DNA from: a virus
DNA length: 33,693 nt
Virus record (IMG/VR): IMGVR_UViG_3300032242_000332
Span: 1-33,693 of that record
Strand: one strand, 5' to 3'
Both the position numbers and the translations under genes were made by a program. The notes below the pieces were generated by a model. The model ran no database searches. It worked only from the letters and a program-made list of their open reading frames with translations, and was not told the origin of the DNA. Of this stretch, positions 16,441 to 24,500 are shown piece by piece (the first letter of the stretch is position 1; each line of letters starts with the position of its first letter).

Positions 16441-17987
16441 GAGTCTTCACTAATAATATTTTTGTATAGGTCAATCATCTTAGTGTGAATGTCTACCTTT
16501 CCTTGCAACATCTTGTACATCTTCTTTTCTACTGGGGACCCCTGTAAGTGAACTACCGTACAAGGATTGCGTTGCCCCGCTCTATGCACTCGTGCATTAG
16601 CTTGTAGATAAGTTTCAACTGAAGTAATAGGGGAAAACCATACCACTACATTAGCCGCAGTTAAAGTTACGCCGTGTGCGGCGGCTTGTGGTTGGATTAC
16701 AAGAACTTTGGGGTTTGCATCGTTTTGAAATCTAGCAAAAATGTCTGTGCGATTTCCTGCTGATACTGAGCCATTTATAATTTCCGCAGTGTATCCTGAC
16801 TTTCTCAATTCTTCCGTAACAATCTCAATAGCATGGCGATAGGGAACAAATATTAACACCTTATGACTAGCTTCGTCAATCACCTCTTTTAAGGCATTGA
16901 TTCTATTGGAGGCATCAAACTCCACGACCTCTCCACTATCCGAATAGACTGCGCCACATGAAAGCTGGAGTAATTTATTCAAGTTTGCGGCGGCATTTAC
17001 GGTTGTGATTTCTTCCCCTGCGGCTACTGCCAGCATATTCTTTCTAATGATTTCATAATACTTTTCCTGTTGCATGGTTAAGGGTATATCCCTAGTCGTA
17101 TATGTCATGTCAGGTAAGTCTAAACAGTCGTCTTTTGTGAACCGTATTGCGGGTTGCAGTACGTTGTGAACTATTCTTTCTGAGGTAGGTTTTGGAACCC
17201 ATTTAAACTGTGTTAGTTTATACATCACCATGTCCCGAAAAGAACCATAGAATCTTGGCACTCCTTGAGGATTAACTAATCTTGCTAGTCCGTATGCGTC
17301 TGTTGGAGATTGAGAAGCTGGTGTACCTGTAAGCATCCATAACCATGTGGTTGGTTTAATGATGGAGTTAAGTATTTTCCAACGTGTTGTAGATACCGTC
17401 TTGTATGCGTTGGCTTCATCAATAACAATAAGGTCAAAGTCATTGGCAACTACCGCATCTCTTATAATTCCTAACCCATCGTAGTTACATATTACAAACT
17501 CGGCATCACTACAAACAGCTTGGATTCTTTTTTCTCTTGAGTAGCTGTGGGCGATTGCGGTTGTTCTGTGCATGGCAAATCTAAATAAGTCGTTTTGCCA
17601 AGCTGATTGCATGATAGATAGTGGGCAGAGGACTAGCACTCTTTTGATTAAACCCAACTCCATAAGATAGTCAGCCGCCCATATTACCGAACCTGTCTTT
17701 CCTGTACCCTGCTCATTAAAACAAAACGCTCGGCGGTGCAGAGTTAGAAATTCAGCAGTTTTTCGCTGGTGGTCAAATGGTTTATACAGCCCAGGCCACT
17801 TGTAATTAGCCCTGATTGGGGATGGTACATCTTTTAATTTAAGGTTCTTTAATACTTGGGCTTCTTCTAGCCCCCACTTTACCAGCACCCTGCCATCCTC
17901 TAAAACTTTGCTCTTTGGTATTACTGTGGTAATGCGGTTAGGGTCACGTACTTTAAGTAGCAACGCCTTGTTATCTATAATTTCCAA
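16437..17987 (-). CDS. SNF2/SF2-type DNA helicase-translocase
   Basis: I place the start at a TTG at 17987 because GGAG lies exactly six bases upstream (17997-17994). The longer frame begins with a TTG at 18014 lacking a Shine-Dalgarno and swallows this site. The resulting 516-residue protein has all core superfamily 2 motifs: Walker A NEQGTGKTG (K97), a DEAN box at 190-193, LTGTPAS (motif III), GSVSAGNR, and motif VI QANARVHRAGQ. DEAN replaces the more usual DEAH/DEGH. These proteins use ATP to translocate on duplex DNA and remodel forks or displace proteins; in phages they accompany replication genes. A gap of about 210 nt separates it from the next gene upstream. Confidence 0.9.
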   Translation of the reverse strand: MEIIDNKALLLKVRDPNRITTVIPKSKVLEDGRVLVKWGLEEAQVLKNLKLKDVPSPIRANYKWPGLYKPFDHQRKTAEFLTLHRRAFCFNEQGTGKTGSVIWAADYLMELGLIKRVLVLCPLSIMQSAWQNDLFRFAMHRTTAIAHSYSREKRIQAVCSDAEFVICNYDGLGIIRDAVVANDFDLIVIDEANAYKTVSTTRWKILNSIIKPTTWLWMLTGTPASQSPTDAYGLARLVNPQGVPRFYGSFRDMVMYKLTQFKWVPKPTSERIVHNVLQPAIRFTKDDCLDLPDMTYTTRDIPLTMQQEKYYEIIRKNMLAVAAGEEITTVNAAANLNKLLQLSCGAVYSDSGEVVEFDASNRINALKEVIDEASHKVLIFVPYRHAIEIVTEELRKSGYTAEIINGSVSAGNRTDIFARFQNDANPKVLVIQPQAAAHGVTLTAANVVVWFSPITSVETYLQANARVHRAGQRNPCTVVHLQGSPVEKKMYKMLQGKVDIHTKMIDLYKNIISEDS

Positions 17988-18198
17988 TCTCTTCTCCAAT
18001 AGGAATACGACCAAAACACACGTTTTGATTTAAAGCGACCCCTTACGGAGGTCAATCGGTTGGTTCATCGCCAAGGAGGGAAGATGCCCCGTGAAGGGAA
18101 AAACATCTAACTAACGACCCCAACTGATACGGTTATGAGAGGAAATGAGTTAACCCTGTTGTTAGCACTCGTATCTAACTTCACAACACAACAACAAA

Positions 18199-18519
18199 CT
18201 ACTTTTTCTTTGGCTTCTTACGCTCTTTGGCGCTTACTTCAGAAACTAAATTACCTTTTGAATCTCTTTTAAAACTACGATTAGTAGCGGCAGTAGTAAT
18301 GTACGTACCATCTTTATTGCTACCACCTTTATCTAAAGCTTTTACATGGGCTACATCTTTGCCTTTACGTTTGGGCGATTCTTTTAAGACTGTCCCTGTA
18401 TCTCGTTTATCAATAGCACGTCTAGCACGTTGGCGCTCAGCACGTCTTGGTTCTTCATCACGAGCCTTTTGCATTTCATACTCATGCTTGTAGGGTCTAG
18501 GGGTCTTTGTGTAGGGCAT
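18199..18519 (-). CDS. Small basic HNH-like protein
   Basis: This is a 106-residue, strongly basic protein. The N-terminal half has Arg/Lys/Glu-rich helical sequence (AERQRARRAIDKRD). The C-terminal half has DVAHVKALDKGGSN followed by NRSFKRD, the H...N...N/H spacing of the short HNH-like proteins found in T7-like phages. Only one clear catalytic-type His is seen and there are no zinc-knuckle Cys, so nuclease activity is uncertain; a DNA-binding role is also possible. It starts one base after the RecB-like nuclease gene stops. Confidence 0.6.
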   Translation of the reverse strand: MPYTKTPRPYKHEYEMQKARDEEPRRAERQRARRAIDKRDTGTVLKESPKRKGKDVAHVKALDKGGSNKDGTYITTAATNRSFKRDSKGNLVSEVSAKERKKPKKK

Positions 18520-18520
18520 A

Positions 18521-19192
18521 TCAATGATTCTTTCCGTTGTGTTCGCAGTCGGTTATAGAACACCAAGCACGACACGAGAAGTTAGGCTTCTTATTCCAAA
18601 CATCATTTTGGATAGCCGCTTCTAAGCGTTGAGTATCTTCTAACCATTTAGTCCAATATACCCCTTCATTATCCACCTCAAAGTCATCTTTGACAAGGTC
18701 ATTGGCAACTAAAAATAATAACCCACCTTTGACCTTTTTGACCTCAGGGAAGTGCTTAAATAATGCACAGGAAAGAAGTTCTAATTGCTTAGTATCTGCA
18801 TACTTAGCGGATTTTCCTGTTTTATAATCAATGATGTAGGCTTTATCCCCATTAAGAATAATCAAGTCTGCGACCCCTCTCCACCATACATCCTTATCAA
18901 AGAACCCACAGGGTTCTAGGTTGCTGGTAAGCCCCATCTTATATTCGCAAAGCTTCTCGCCTTTAATAAGATTTAGCTTATCCAAATGCTCTTTAATAAA
19001 GATATATTTTTCAGGGATTGGTGTGCCTTTTCCAATGTAATCTTCAGCCGCTTTATGCACTTCCAGCCCATAATTCAAATGCTCTGCTGGCGGTTCTACA
19101 ATATCTTTTACTACCCGAAGGCGGTAGTATTTATGCGGGCATTGTTTAAATAAATTTATTGATGAGTATGACCATGTGTATTTGACTGTCAT
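18521..19192 (-). CDS. RecB/Cas4-like PD-(D/E)XK nuclease with probable Fe-S site
   Basis: This 223-residue protein has the full PD-(D/E)XK series: GLEVHKA (H46), GVADLI (D109), IIDYKTGK (D122, K124) and KQLELL (Q136). One Cys near the N-terminus (C18 in FKQCPHKYY) and three at the C-terminus (C207, C211, C216 in CRAWCSITDC) match the split arrangement that holds a 4Fe-4S cluster in AddB and Cas4 nucleases. It is therefore probably a single-strand exonuclease for recombination or DNA end processing, in the cytoplasm. It overlaps the glycosyltransferase gene by 4 nt. It is not evidence for CRISPR: no array or cas1/cas2 is present. Confidence 0.85.
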   Translation of the reverse strand: MTVKYTWSYSSINLFKQCPHKYYRLRVVKDIVEPPAEHLNYGLEVHKAAEDYIGKGTPIPEKYIFIKEHLDKLNLIKGEKLCEYKMGLTSNLEPCGFFDKDVWWRGVADLIILNGDKAYIIDYKTGKSAKYADTKQLELLSCALFKHFPEVKKVKGGLLFLVANDLVKDDFEVDNEGVYWTKWLEDTQRLEAAIQNDVWNKKPNFSCRAWCSITDCEHNGKNH

Positions 19193-19944
19193 GCTGATGG
19201 CAAAGCCCCGCTAAAGATGTAAGTCCCAGTATGAGTTAGTTCTGCCCAAGGAGCCGCCCAAACTTTAAAGCCAGCTTGCCTTGCAATCTTGCAGAAGTGG
19301 TAGTCTTCCGATAACAAACGGCTATCTCCATCATCAGTAACGCTTGTAGCAAAGAACTCATTTATTGGTTGTAGTCTGCGGTCTGTTTCCACTGCCGAAA
19401 ATACGTCGTTGTTATATACAGGAACTTTACCAATTAACCCCTCAAATACTTCCCGCTTGATAAGCATAAAGCCTGTGCCACCATTAGCAATTTCCATCGG
19501 GGTATATCTGTCACCCTCTAAACACTTCTCATTGTTTATTAGGTTTACTACAAATGCCCCAGTATATTTATGAAGTTCTTGTGGGGGGACACCAGCCTGT
19601 ACGGCTTTGGCTACTTCTAGCCAGTTAATTTCTTTCTTGGGGTAAATGCCACAAATAATGTCTTTATCTGCATGAATCATTCGTATAATATCTTGCGGGT
19701 TAAACCCAATATCCGCATCAATAAACATCAGATGACTGCATTCGCTTTCTAAAAAGTCCTTAGCTAGACTATTACGAGCGCGGGTAATTAGAGATTCGTT
19801 CATCATATGGGCGTACTGCATCCCAATACCGTTACGAGAAAATACTCCTACGGCAGTTAATAAACCTAATGTATAAGACCCATTACATAAACCCCCATAC
19901 ATCGGCGTAGCTACCATTACTTGCGTTTTCTTTTCTTCGGTCAT
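19189..19944 (-). CDS. GT-A-type glycosyltransferase
   Basis: This is a 251-residue protein. It begins with a nucleotide-sugar-binding strand (VMVATPMYGG) and contains ITRARNSLAKDFLES, then HLMFIDADIGF with a DxD motif at D76-D78 for metal and sugar-nucleotide binding. IICGIYPKK, GGTGFMLIKREVF and LSEDYHFCK follow, all typical of family 2/Anp1-like folds. It would transfer a sugar from a nucleotide donor; the acceptor is unknown. It lies inside the replication cluster with 4-nt overlaps on both sides, so DNA base modification is worth considering beside the more common modification of host surface glycans or virion proteins. No base-hydroxymethylating enzyme is seen nearby. Confidence 0.82.
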   Translation of the reverse strand: MTEEKKTQVMVATPMYGGLCNGSYTLGLLTAVGVFSRNGIGMQYAHMMNESLITRARNSLAKDFLESECSHLMFIDADIGFNPQDIIRMIHADKDIICGIYPKKEINWLEVAKAVQAGVPPQELHKYTGAFVVNLINNEKCLEGDRYTPMEIANGGTGFMLIKREVFEGLIGKVPVYNNDVFSAVETDRRLQPINEFFATSVTDDGDSRLLSEDYHFCKIARQAGFKVWAAPWAELTHTGTYIFSGALPSA

Positions 19945-20264
19945 TTTCTTTTGGCTTTCTTAGCTTTAGGTTGTGACCCGCCTAAGTCTGCAAGTCCTTT
20001 TAATATCTCTGCTCTTTTAGCTTTGGCTTCGTCAGATGCGTATTCGTTTAAATTAAATACTTTGCAATACGTATCCATTAACTTTTCGCAGTGCATATCT
20101 ATTAGCGTTGATATAGCAAATAAATGATTGTGCATCTCGTCTTCACTCATGGGTCTAGGGTGATCCATACACCGCCATATCAGCGTATCGACAATATCTT
20201 TAACTCCCCATACTGCTGAAATGCCATCTTCTATTTCATGAGGTTTTGCCCATTCAATACTCAT
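19941..20264 (-). CDS. Hypothetical protein with basic C-terminal tail
   Basis: This 107-residue protein overlaps its neighbours by 4 nt at both ends. It has a mostly helical body with several His, Cys and Met (DTLIWRCMDHPRPMSEDEMHNH, in two parts) and a Lys-rich C-terminus (SQPKAKKAKRK) that could bind nucleic acid. No family is recognised and no function is assigned. Confidence 0.75.
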   Translation of the reverse strand: MSIEWAKPHEIEDGISAVWGVKDIVDTLIWRCMDHPRPMSEDEMHNHLFAISTLIDMHCEKLMDTYCKVFNLNEYASDEAKAKRAEILKGLADLGGSQPKAKKAKRK

Positions 20265-20575
20265 AGAAGTTTATCCTTTGGTAGCGGGCGAACGTGAGAT
20301 TTATAGTCTTTGGCACTTACTTTAAGTGGTTCGTCATAGAACTTACGGCGCTTTACCATAGCCTGAATAGGAAGAAACTCTATACCTGATAGCGTTGTTG
20401 TTGCAGTAGTCACAAAAGCTAAAGGGTTTTCCATATGCAAATCATAAAGAACTTGGTTAATTCTTTTAGCATGGGCTTCCGACTCTGCAAGGGTAAGTGC
20501 CGCTCTTTGGTCTGTTCTTAATGTGCTAGCCGCATCTTTGAGTCGTTGTGTTTGTTCTTTGGTTAAGCCAATCAT
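20261..20575 (-). CDS. Hypothetical protein
   Basis: This 104-residue protein overlaps both neighbours by 4 nt. The N-terminal half is helical (EQTQRLKDAASTLRTDQRAA). The centre has a more hydrophobic strand-like stretch (LAFVTTATTTLSGIEFLPI) and the C-terminus is basic. There are no catalytic motifs and the family is unrecognised. Confidence 0.73.
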   Translation of the reverse strand: MIGLTKEQTQRLKDAASTLRTDQRAALTLAESEAHAKRINQVLYDLHMENPLAFVTTATTTLSGIEFLPIQAMVKRRKFYDEPLKVSAKDYKSHVRPLPKDKLL

Positions 20576-20766
20576 ATCTTTGGTGTCCTCTTCTTTTTAT
20601 ATGTAAAAAAATCATCTAGCGTAAATCCACGTTTATGCAATTCGGTTCTTAATTTGCGTAACGCTTTTTTCTCAATGTCTTGTACCGCTTGTCTTGTTAT
20701 ACCCATAGCATCGGCGACCTCTTGTTGGGTCATGTCTGATTGCCACAGACTATCCTTTTTTACCAT
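20572..20766 (-). CDS. Sigma-70 region 4-like helix-turn-helix protein (copy 1)
   Basis: This 64-residue protein consists almost wholly of a sigma-region-4-like helix-turn-helix: MTQQEVADAMGITRQAVQDI followed by EKKALRKLR. It lacks sigma region 2, so it cannot be a complete sigma factor. It resembles the protein at 32302-32583, sharing E-x-AD-x-MG, TR-x2-V-x2-IE-x2-ALR and a G-x3-DDFF tail. A role in modifying host RNA polymerase or as a transcription regulator is inferred. It overlaps the next upstream small gene by 17 nt. Confidence 0.8.
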   Translation of the reverse strand: MVKKDSLWQSDMTQQEVADAMGITRQAVQDIEKKALRKLRTELHKRGFTLDDFFTYKKKRTPKI

Positions 20767-20923
20767 CCTGTAAATCTTTCGCTATGTGTACTAGTAACTT
20801 GATTTCTGCAAACGCATTTAATGCGTGTTCTTGTGCTTCTTTATAGCTATGAGTTATAACAGCTTCTTCGTATAGTTTCAAGTACTTTCTTGCTTCTAGT
20901 AAAAAATTTGAGTAGTCTAGCAT
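20750..20923 (-). CDS. Small helical protein (57 aa)
   Basis: The ATG at 20923 directly follows the DNA polymerase stop (TAAATG), with GGAG eight bases upstream. The 57-residue product is helical and charged: SNFLLEARKYLKLYEEAV and HALNAFAEIKLLVHIAKDL. It overlaps the downstream sigma-like gene by 17 nt, so it fills an otherwise empty gap with continuous coupling. No family is recognised. Confidence 0.75.
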   Translation of the reverse strand: MLDYSNFLLEARKYLKLYEEAVITHSYKEAQEHALNAFAEIKLLVHIAKDLQDGKKG

Positions 20924-22753
20924 TTAACATTCTCCGTAGTTATTTCCAATTCCTGATTCGCAGTTGAGTGGTAAGTCATGCGCCCAATCGGGTCTCCATT
21001 TCATACACTCTTCTATGTACTTTTGCGCTTCTTCGGCTTCCACTTTTGGTGCTATGCAAGCTACCGCATCATGCACCGTTAGGACTACTCTATAACGCTT
21101 ACTCATTTTAACCATTTGCTCCGCAATTACACACCGAGCAATAGCCTGACATAAGTTTTCTACTACCTTCCCACCATATAGTTTAACTACACCTCGTCTA
21201 GTCTTATATTCAAACTGAGTTTTACCTTCAGGATCAATAACTTGGTGTAATGTCTCATAGCGTTGCCATAAACCACTAGGTAGTAAAAACCCTTTCTTTA
21301 CATGGTCAAACGTTGTGACGCTGTCTCGTCCAAATGGTGCTGGTCTATTAGTATGGATCGCTTCCAAACACCGATGGGCTTCTTGCCACAGCTTAGGGAT
21401 TTGAGGATATGTTTCCCGATAGACCCTGATAATACGACTTGCCTCCCCCTCTTCAATGTCCACGCCAAACGTCTTGAGTTGGGCTTGAAACTTCTTTGAA
21501 CCCATGCCGTACCCTGCTCCAAGAATAGTCGTCTTGCCGACGAACCTTTCGTGCGCTGAGACCTTTGCAAGTTCCTTTTGATAGATAGCTGAAGCCATGA
21601 TTTTGTATACATCTTCGCCTTTCTCAAATGCGTCTACTAAGTCGTTTTGTCCCGCCAACCATGCAACGATACGAGCCTCAATCTGCGAGGAGTCGCAGTC
21701 TATAATCACATAGTCTTCCGGAGGAGTAATAGCTTTCTTTAACTTACCGCCGTTTTGCCCACGACTAGGTAGGTTTTGCAAGTTAATCTTATCGTCACCG
21801 CCCCATCTACCAGTATGAGCCGCATAGTATTTAATTGGTACTGGGAGTTTCCCCCTCTTAGCTATGTCGATGAAGCGTTGCGTTCTTGTTTCTTCAAGCG
21901 TAGATTTGTTTCCCAACCGAGCGGCGACCAATGCTTGAACCCGAACATCAGAAAATGAAGCCAGTTCTTTGAAGCCTTCATCAGTCTTGGCAAAAGCCCA
22001 AGCAGTCTTGCCTGTTTTTAAAGATGTTTTAGTTGGTGGTTCAACCCCCAGGGACTTGAGTATCTCAGCAAACTTATCATTTGACATGAGAGTATCTTTA
22101 TCGGCTAAGCACGCTTCGAGTAGTTTCTCTTTGCGTTCCTTAGTATCTTCTAGGTGTTGCTCAAGTAGGGGTAGATTGAGTTCGAGGACAGGATCAGTAA
22201 ACATCTTGAGAGTGATGTCTATGACTTTAAGTTCCTTTTCAGGAAAGCCCTCCTCCAGTAGGCGATTGAACAGCGCCCAAGTAAGTTCTACATCGTTACG
22301 GCAGTAGGAGCCGTATTGTGCAAGGTCTGCATCTTCAAAGTCTGTCCTACGTTTACCTAACGCATCTAAGACTTCTGTGCCTTTGCGCCCCAAGTTATAG
22401 CGCTCAACCAAAGCCGAAAGACTACCTCCAGCATCGACTCCATGAAGTGCCCGAGCCATACAGAGAGTATCGAAAATAACTTTAGGCTTAATGCCGTAGT
22501 TCCAAGAAAGAATAGCACCATCAAAAGAGGCATTGTGAGCAAGCAACGCAGAGCCAGCCCAGTCGTACGAATTAAGAAAACCGCTAATCTCTTTATGCGA
22601 GCCTGTGAACCATTTTGTTTCACCATCGTTCTCCTTGACTGCGACCCCAATGACTTCAAACCTATCATCACGAATATATTCTTCGGTGGTAAGTTTGGTG
22701 AGCGAGAAGTCTTTGGCATAGTATGTTTCAAAATCTAATGTAATTATTTTCAT
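20924..22753 (-). CDS. Family A DNA polymerase with 3'-5' exonuclease
   Basis: I place the start at the ATG at 22753 (609 residues), because it overlaps the preceding stop by 4 nt and the protein then begins directly with exonuclease motif I, ITLDFET (D7, E9). The frame runs 38 codons further upstream without plausible domain sequence. Exo II is HNASFDG (D78) and Exo III YCRNDVE (D154). Polymerase motif A is DCDSSQIEAR (D354), motif B R403-K407-L411-Y415, motif C VHDA (D562). The Leu at 411 aligns with E. coli Phe762. Motif C reads HDA where E. coli Pol I has HDE. There is no 5'-3' exonuclease domain. It is the replicative polymerase of this phage. Confidence 0.95.
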   Translation of the reverse strand: MKIITLDFETYYAKDFSLTKLTTEEYIRDDRFEVIGVAVKENDGETKWFTGSHKEISGFLNSYDWAGSALLAHNASFDGAILSWNYGIKPKVIFDTLCMARALHGVDAGGSLSALVERYNLGRKGTEVLDALGKRRTDFEDADLAQYGSYCRNDVELTWALFNRLLEEGFPEKELKVIDITLKMFTDPVLELNLPLLEQHLEDTKERKEKLLEACLADKDTLMSNDKFAEILKSLGVEPPTKTSLKTGKTAWAFAKTDEGFKELASFSDVRVQALVAARLGNKSTLEETRTQRFIDIAKRGKLPVPIKYYAAHTGRWGGDDKINLQNLPSRGQNGGKLKKAITPPEDYVIIDCDSSQIEARIVAWLAGQNDLVDAFEKGEDVYKIMASAIYQKELAKVSAHERFVGKTTILGAGYGMGSKKFQAQLKTFGVDIEEGEASRIIRVYRETYPQIPKLWQEAHRCLEAIHTNRPAPFGRDSVTTFDHVKKGFLLPSGLWQRYETLHQVIDPEGKTQFEYKTRRGVVKLYGGKVVENLCQAIARCVIAEQMVKMSKRYRVVLTVHDAVACIAPKVEAEEAQKYIEECMKWRPDWAHDLPLNCESGIGNNYGEC

Positions 22754-23181
22754 TGGTAATTGAATAGTCTTCCGAATAGGGTTTGGTGTTTCTTTTCTTT
22801 TTTTAGGACTGCATTGTGTGCGTCTATATGGGCTTGGACTAATGGGTCTACTGATATTGTTCCCCATTGATACCCTGTACCAGCAACGCTAGATAACGTA
22901 ACTCCTTGGGTCTGACCAGCCGAAAGCGTAACGTTCTTGCCCGCTGTGAACCATTGCTTTCCCAAGCTGTCATCCTCCTCAGGCGCAAGAAGTTCTTTCA
23001 TTACTCGTTCGGTAAAGCGTTGTTGCATGAGTCCGTTAAGCGCATCTTCGAGAGCCTTAGAATCTTCTTCATTTAAAAACATCTTGTGCGACTGAATTAG
23101 ATGACTCCACTTGCTCCCTTCAGTAAACTCTTCGGGGTTAGTCTTGATTCTTTCTAATAGAATCTTTACGCCTTCATTCAT
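22750..23181 (-). CDS. Hypothetical protein upstream of DNA polymerase
   Basis: This is a 143-residue protein with 4-nt overlaps with both neighbours. The N-terminal 80 residues are helical and acidic (ERIKTNPEEFTEG, EEDSKALEDALNGLMQQRFT). The C-terminal half is Gly/Thr/Val-rich and strand-like (GKNVTLSAGQTQGVTLSS). The last residues are basic (KKEKKHQTLFGRLFNYQ). I recognise no family. Its fixed coupling to the polymerase gene suggests a replication accessory role, which is inference only. Confidence 0.75.
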   Translation of the reverse strand: MNEGVKILLERIKTNPEEFTEGSKWSHLIQSHKMFLNEEDSKALEDALNGLMQQRFTERVMKELLAPEEDDSLGKQWFTAGKNVTLSAGQTQGVTLSSVAGTGYQWGTISVDPLVQAHIDAHNAVLKKEKKHQTLFGRLFNYQ

Positions 23182-23471
23182 AGCTTCTCCAGTTTGTCGG
23201 CAATCTTACTAAACTTATCACCGAGATGCACGTATTTGGTTCGTCCATCCTCTTTGCTTTCTTCAAGTCTTAGAATCTTTGCGGGGACTAACTTGTGTTT
23301 GATGCGCCTATGCACGTTGGCTTGTGATGCAATATCTAAGCACTCAGTTACTATGTTGCCAACAGTAGTCCATTGACCTACCTTTACTAGGTGAATAATC
23401 ATTAAGTCTAAACTATCTAATCCAATAGCGTTCATAGCGACCACTGCTTTACCTAATGTATCAAACTTCAT
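23178..23471 (-). CDS. Winged-helix DNA-binding protein
   Basis: This 97-residue protein looks like a MarR-type winged helix: LDLMIIHLVKVGQWTTVGNI, then ASQANVHRRIKHKLVPAKIL as turn and recognition helix, and a wing (LEESKEDGRTKYVHL). It overlaps the next winged-helix gene by 4 nt, so the two may work as a pair. Target sites are unknown. Confidence 0.68.
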   Translation of the reverse strand: MKFDTLGKAVVAMNAIGLDSLDLMIIHLVKVGQWTTVGNIVTECLDIASQANVHRRIKHKLVPAKILRLEESKEDGRTKYVHLGDKFSKIADKLEKL

Positions 23472-23668
23472 TTCTTCTTCCTATACCTAATTGGTTTTGT
23501 ATATACTTCATGCACTTCTATCTTGCCTTCTAGCAATAGCTCTACTAAATATTTACGAGCCGTGTCGTAATGTATTTTCGTATACTTAGCAATCTCCTTT
23601 ATTGTTCTTGGATTGCCTTGCAAATGGCGCATTATCTCCGCCCAACGAAATTCTTTATTGCGCCTCAT
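23468..23668 (-). CDS. Small winged-helix protein
   Basis: This 66-residue basic protein has a clear winged-helix pattern: WAEIMRHLQGNPRTIKEIA, TKIHYDTARKYLVELLLEG and the wing KIEVHEVYTKPIRYRKKK. It overlaps the DUF6378-like gene by 14 nt and its winged-helix neighbour by 4 nt. It is probably a DNA-binding regulator; its site is not identified. Confidence 0.72.
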   Translation of the reverse strand: MRRNKEFRWAEIMRHLQGNPRTIKEIAKYTKIHYDTARKYLVELLLEGKIEVHEVYTKPIRYRKKK

Positions 23669-23942
23669 CGCATCGTTCTACTAAAGCCGCATACCCGCAA
23701 ATGTCTACTAGGTTATCTCGATGGCTTGGGTCGTTGGCAAATCTAGCTACTTTAACAAGCATCATCAAAGCGGCAACATCTTTAGCGTTGACTTCGTCGT
23801 CATCTTTCTTGGCTTTAAGATATGCGTTCCACATTACCGCAATAGTTTTGAGGTTTTTGCTAGGGTGTCCGTAAGTCTTTTCCCTATCACCATAGATGAT
23901 TGCATGGGCTTCTTTTAATACAGTCATTTTGCCCACTAGCAT
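23655..23942 (-). CDS. DUF6378-like phage protein
   Basis: This 95-residue protein has the pattern I associate with DUF6378: IIYGDREKTYGHPSKNL near the N-terminus, VMWNAYL, AKDVAALMMLVKVARFAN, and RDNLVDICGYAALVERC at the end. It is a common small phage protein of unknown biochemical role; the conserved His, Asp and Glu residues could bind metal or nucleotide. The ATG at 23942 overlaps the stop region of the 54-residue gene upstream; an alternative ATG lies at 23927. Confidence 0.78.
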   Translation of the reverse strand: MLVGKMTVLKEAHAIIYGDREKTYGHPSKNLKTIAVMWNAYLKAKKDDDEVNAKDVAALMMLVKVARFANDPSHRDNLVDICGYAALVERCDEAQ

Positions 23943-24100
23943 CTCCCCTCTATATCTTCTGCTACTGTTCTGTGGACGTGAGTAATTACTGCCAATAAAT
24001 ACCCAATATCTTTAGGACTTAACTGCCCTAACAGATGTATGATTTTCATTACTGCAACATCGTTATCTAATGTTGTCGGTGGTATCAAAGTTTCAATCAT
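23936..24100 (-). CDS. Small hypothetical protein (54 aa)
   Basis: A strong GGAGG site lies just upstream of the ATG at 24100, which overlaps the preceding stop by 4 nt. The 54-residue product includes DNDVAVMKIIHLLGQLSPKD and IGYLLAVITHVHRTVAED, an amphipathic helical hairpin. It overlaps the DUF6378-like start by 7 nt. No family is recognised. Confidence 0.75.
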   Translation of the reverse strand: MIETLIPPTTLDNDVAVMKIIHLLGQLSPKDIGYLLAVITHVHRTVAEDIEGRC

Positions 24101-24321
24101 TTTCCCTCCAGTGCATAAATTAAAAAGTCCCTGAGTTTTTTAGCGGCTTCAATACTTGCATCTTCAAATGCCCATTCACAATTACCATCGTGAGTTTGGT
24201 TGCAATACATATTAAAAGAATCATCGTTAAATATTTCAACTTTTATCCAATCGTCCTCGTAAACTCCGCCCAAACAAAGGTTTAACTTTTTGACGTCCCA
24301 AGATTTAAACTTATCTTTCAT
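24097..24321 (-). CDS. Small hypothetical protein (74 aa)
   Basis: This is an acidic protein with 4-nt overlaps at both ends. It alternates strand-like and polar segments (LCLGGVYEDDWIKVEIFND, YCNQTHDGNCEWAFED) and ends with a helix (IEAAKKLRDFLIYALEGK). It has three Cys but no clear zinc pattern. Unrecognised. Confidence 0.73.
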   Translation of the reverse strand: MKDKFKSWDVKKLNLCLGGVYEDDWIKVEIFNDDSFNMYCNQTHDGNCEWAFEDASIEAAKKLRDFLIYALEGK

Positions 24322-24500
24322 TTACCCTCCCAATATTTACATTGTTCTTCAATCTTTTTTCGTTGTCTTTGTCTTGCTTCCTCTATCTCTTGCAAAATAT
24401 ATAAGCACAAGACTAAGCCCCACACAAACCACCATACCCATCCTGCATCTCCATGATATAAAAAGTAAGCCGTTAGTATTGCTAGCATTTCACTCTGCAT
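24318..24500 (-). CDS. Small membrane protein (60 aa)
   Basis: GGAG lies six bases before the ATG. The middle holds a single hydrophobic, Trp-rich membrane segment (WVWWFVWGLVLCLYIL, about residues 22-37), followed by a charged helix rich in Glu, Arg, Gln and Lys (EIEEARQRQRKKIEEQ). One membrane pass plus a cytoplasmic coiled coil is reminiscent of Rz- or holin-like small proteins. However, it is far from any lysin gene and sits among early genes, so I assign no function. Confidence 0.72.
   Translation of the reverse strand: MQSEMLAILTAYFLYHGDAGWVWWFVWGLVLCLYILQEIEEARQRQRKKIEEQCKYWEGK

Noticed and set aside
17988-18198. Promoter in the gap upstream of the SNF2 helicase gene
   Set aside because: Only TTGACC with a three-of-six -10 could be found on the - strand; too weak to call. 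No gene was seen in the gap.
18521-19192. Cas4-like protein as evidence for a CRISPR system
   Set aside because: No cas1, cas2 or array is present; stand-alone phage nucleases of this type are common.
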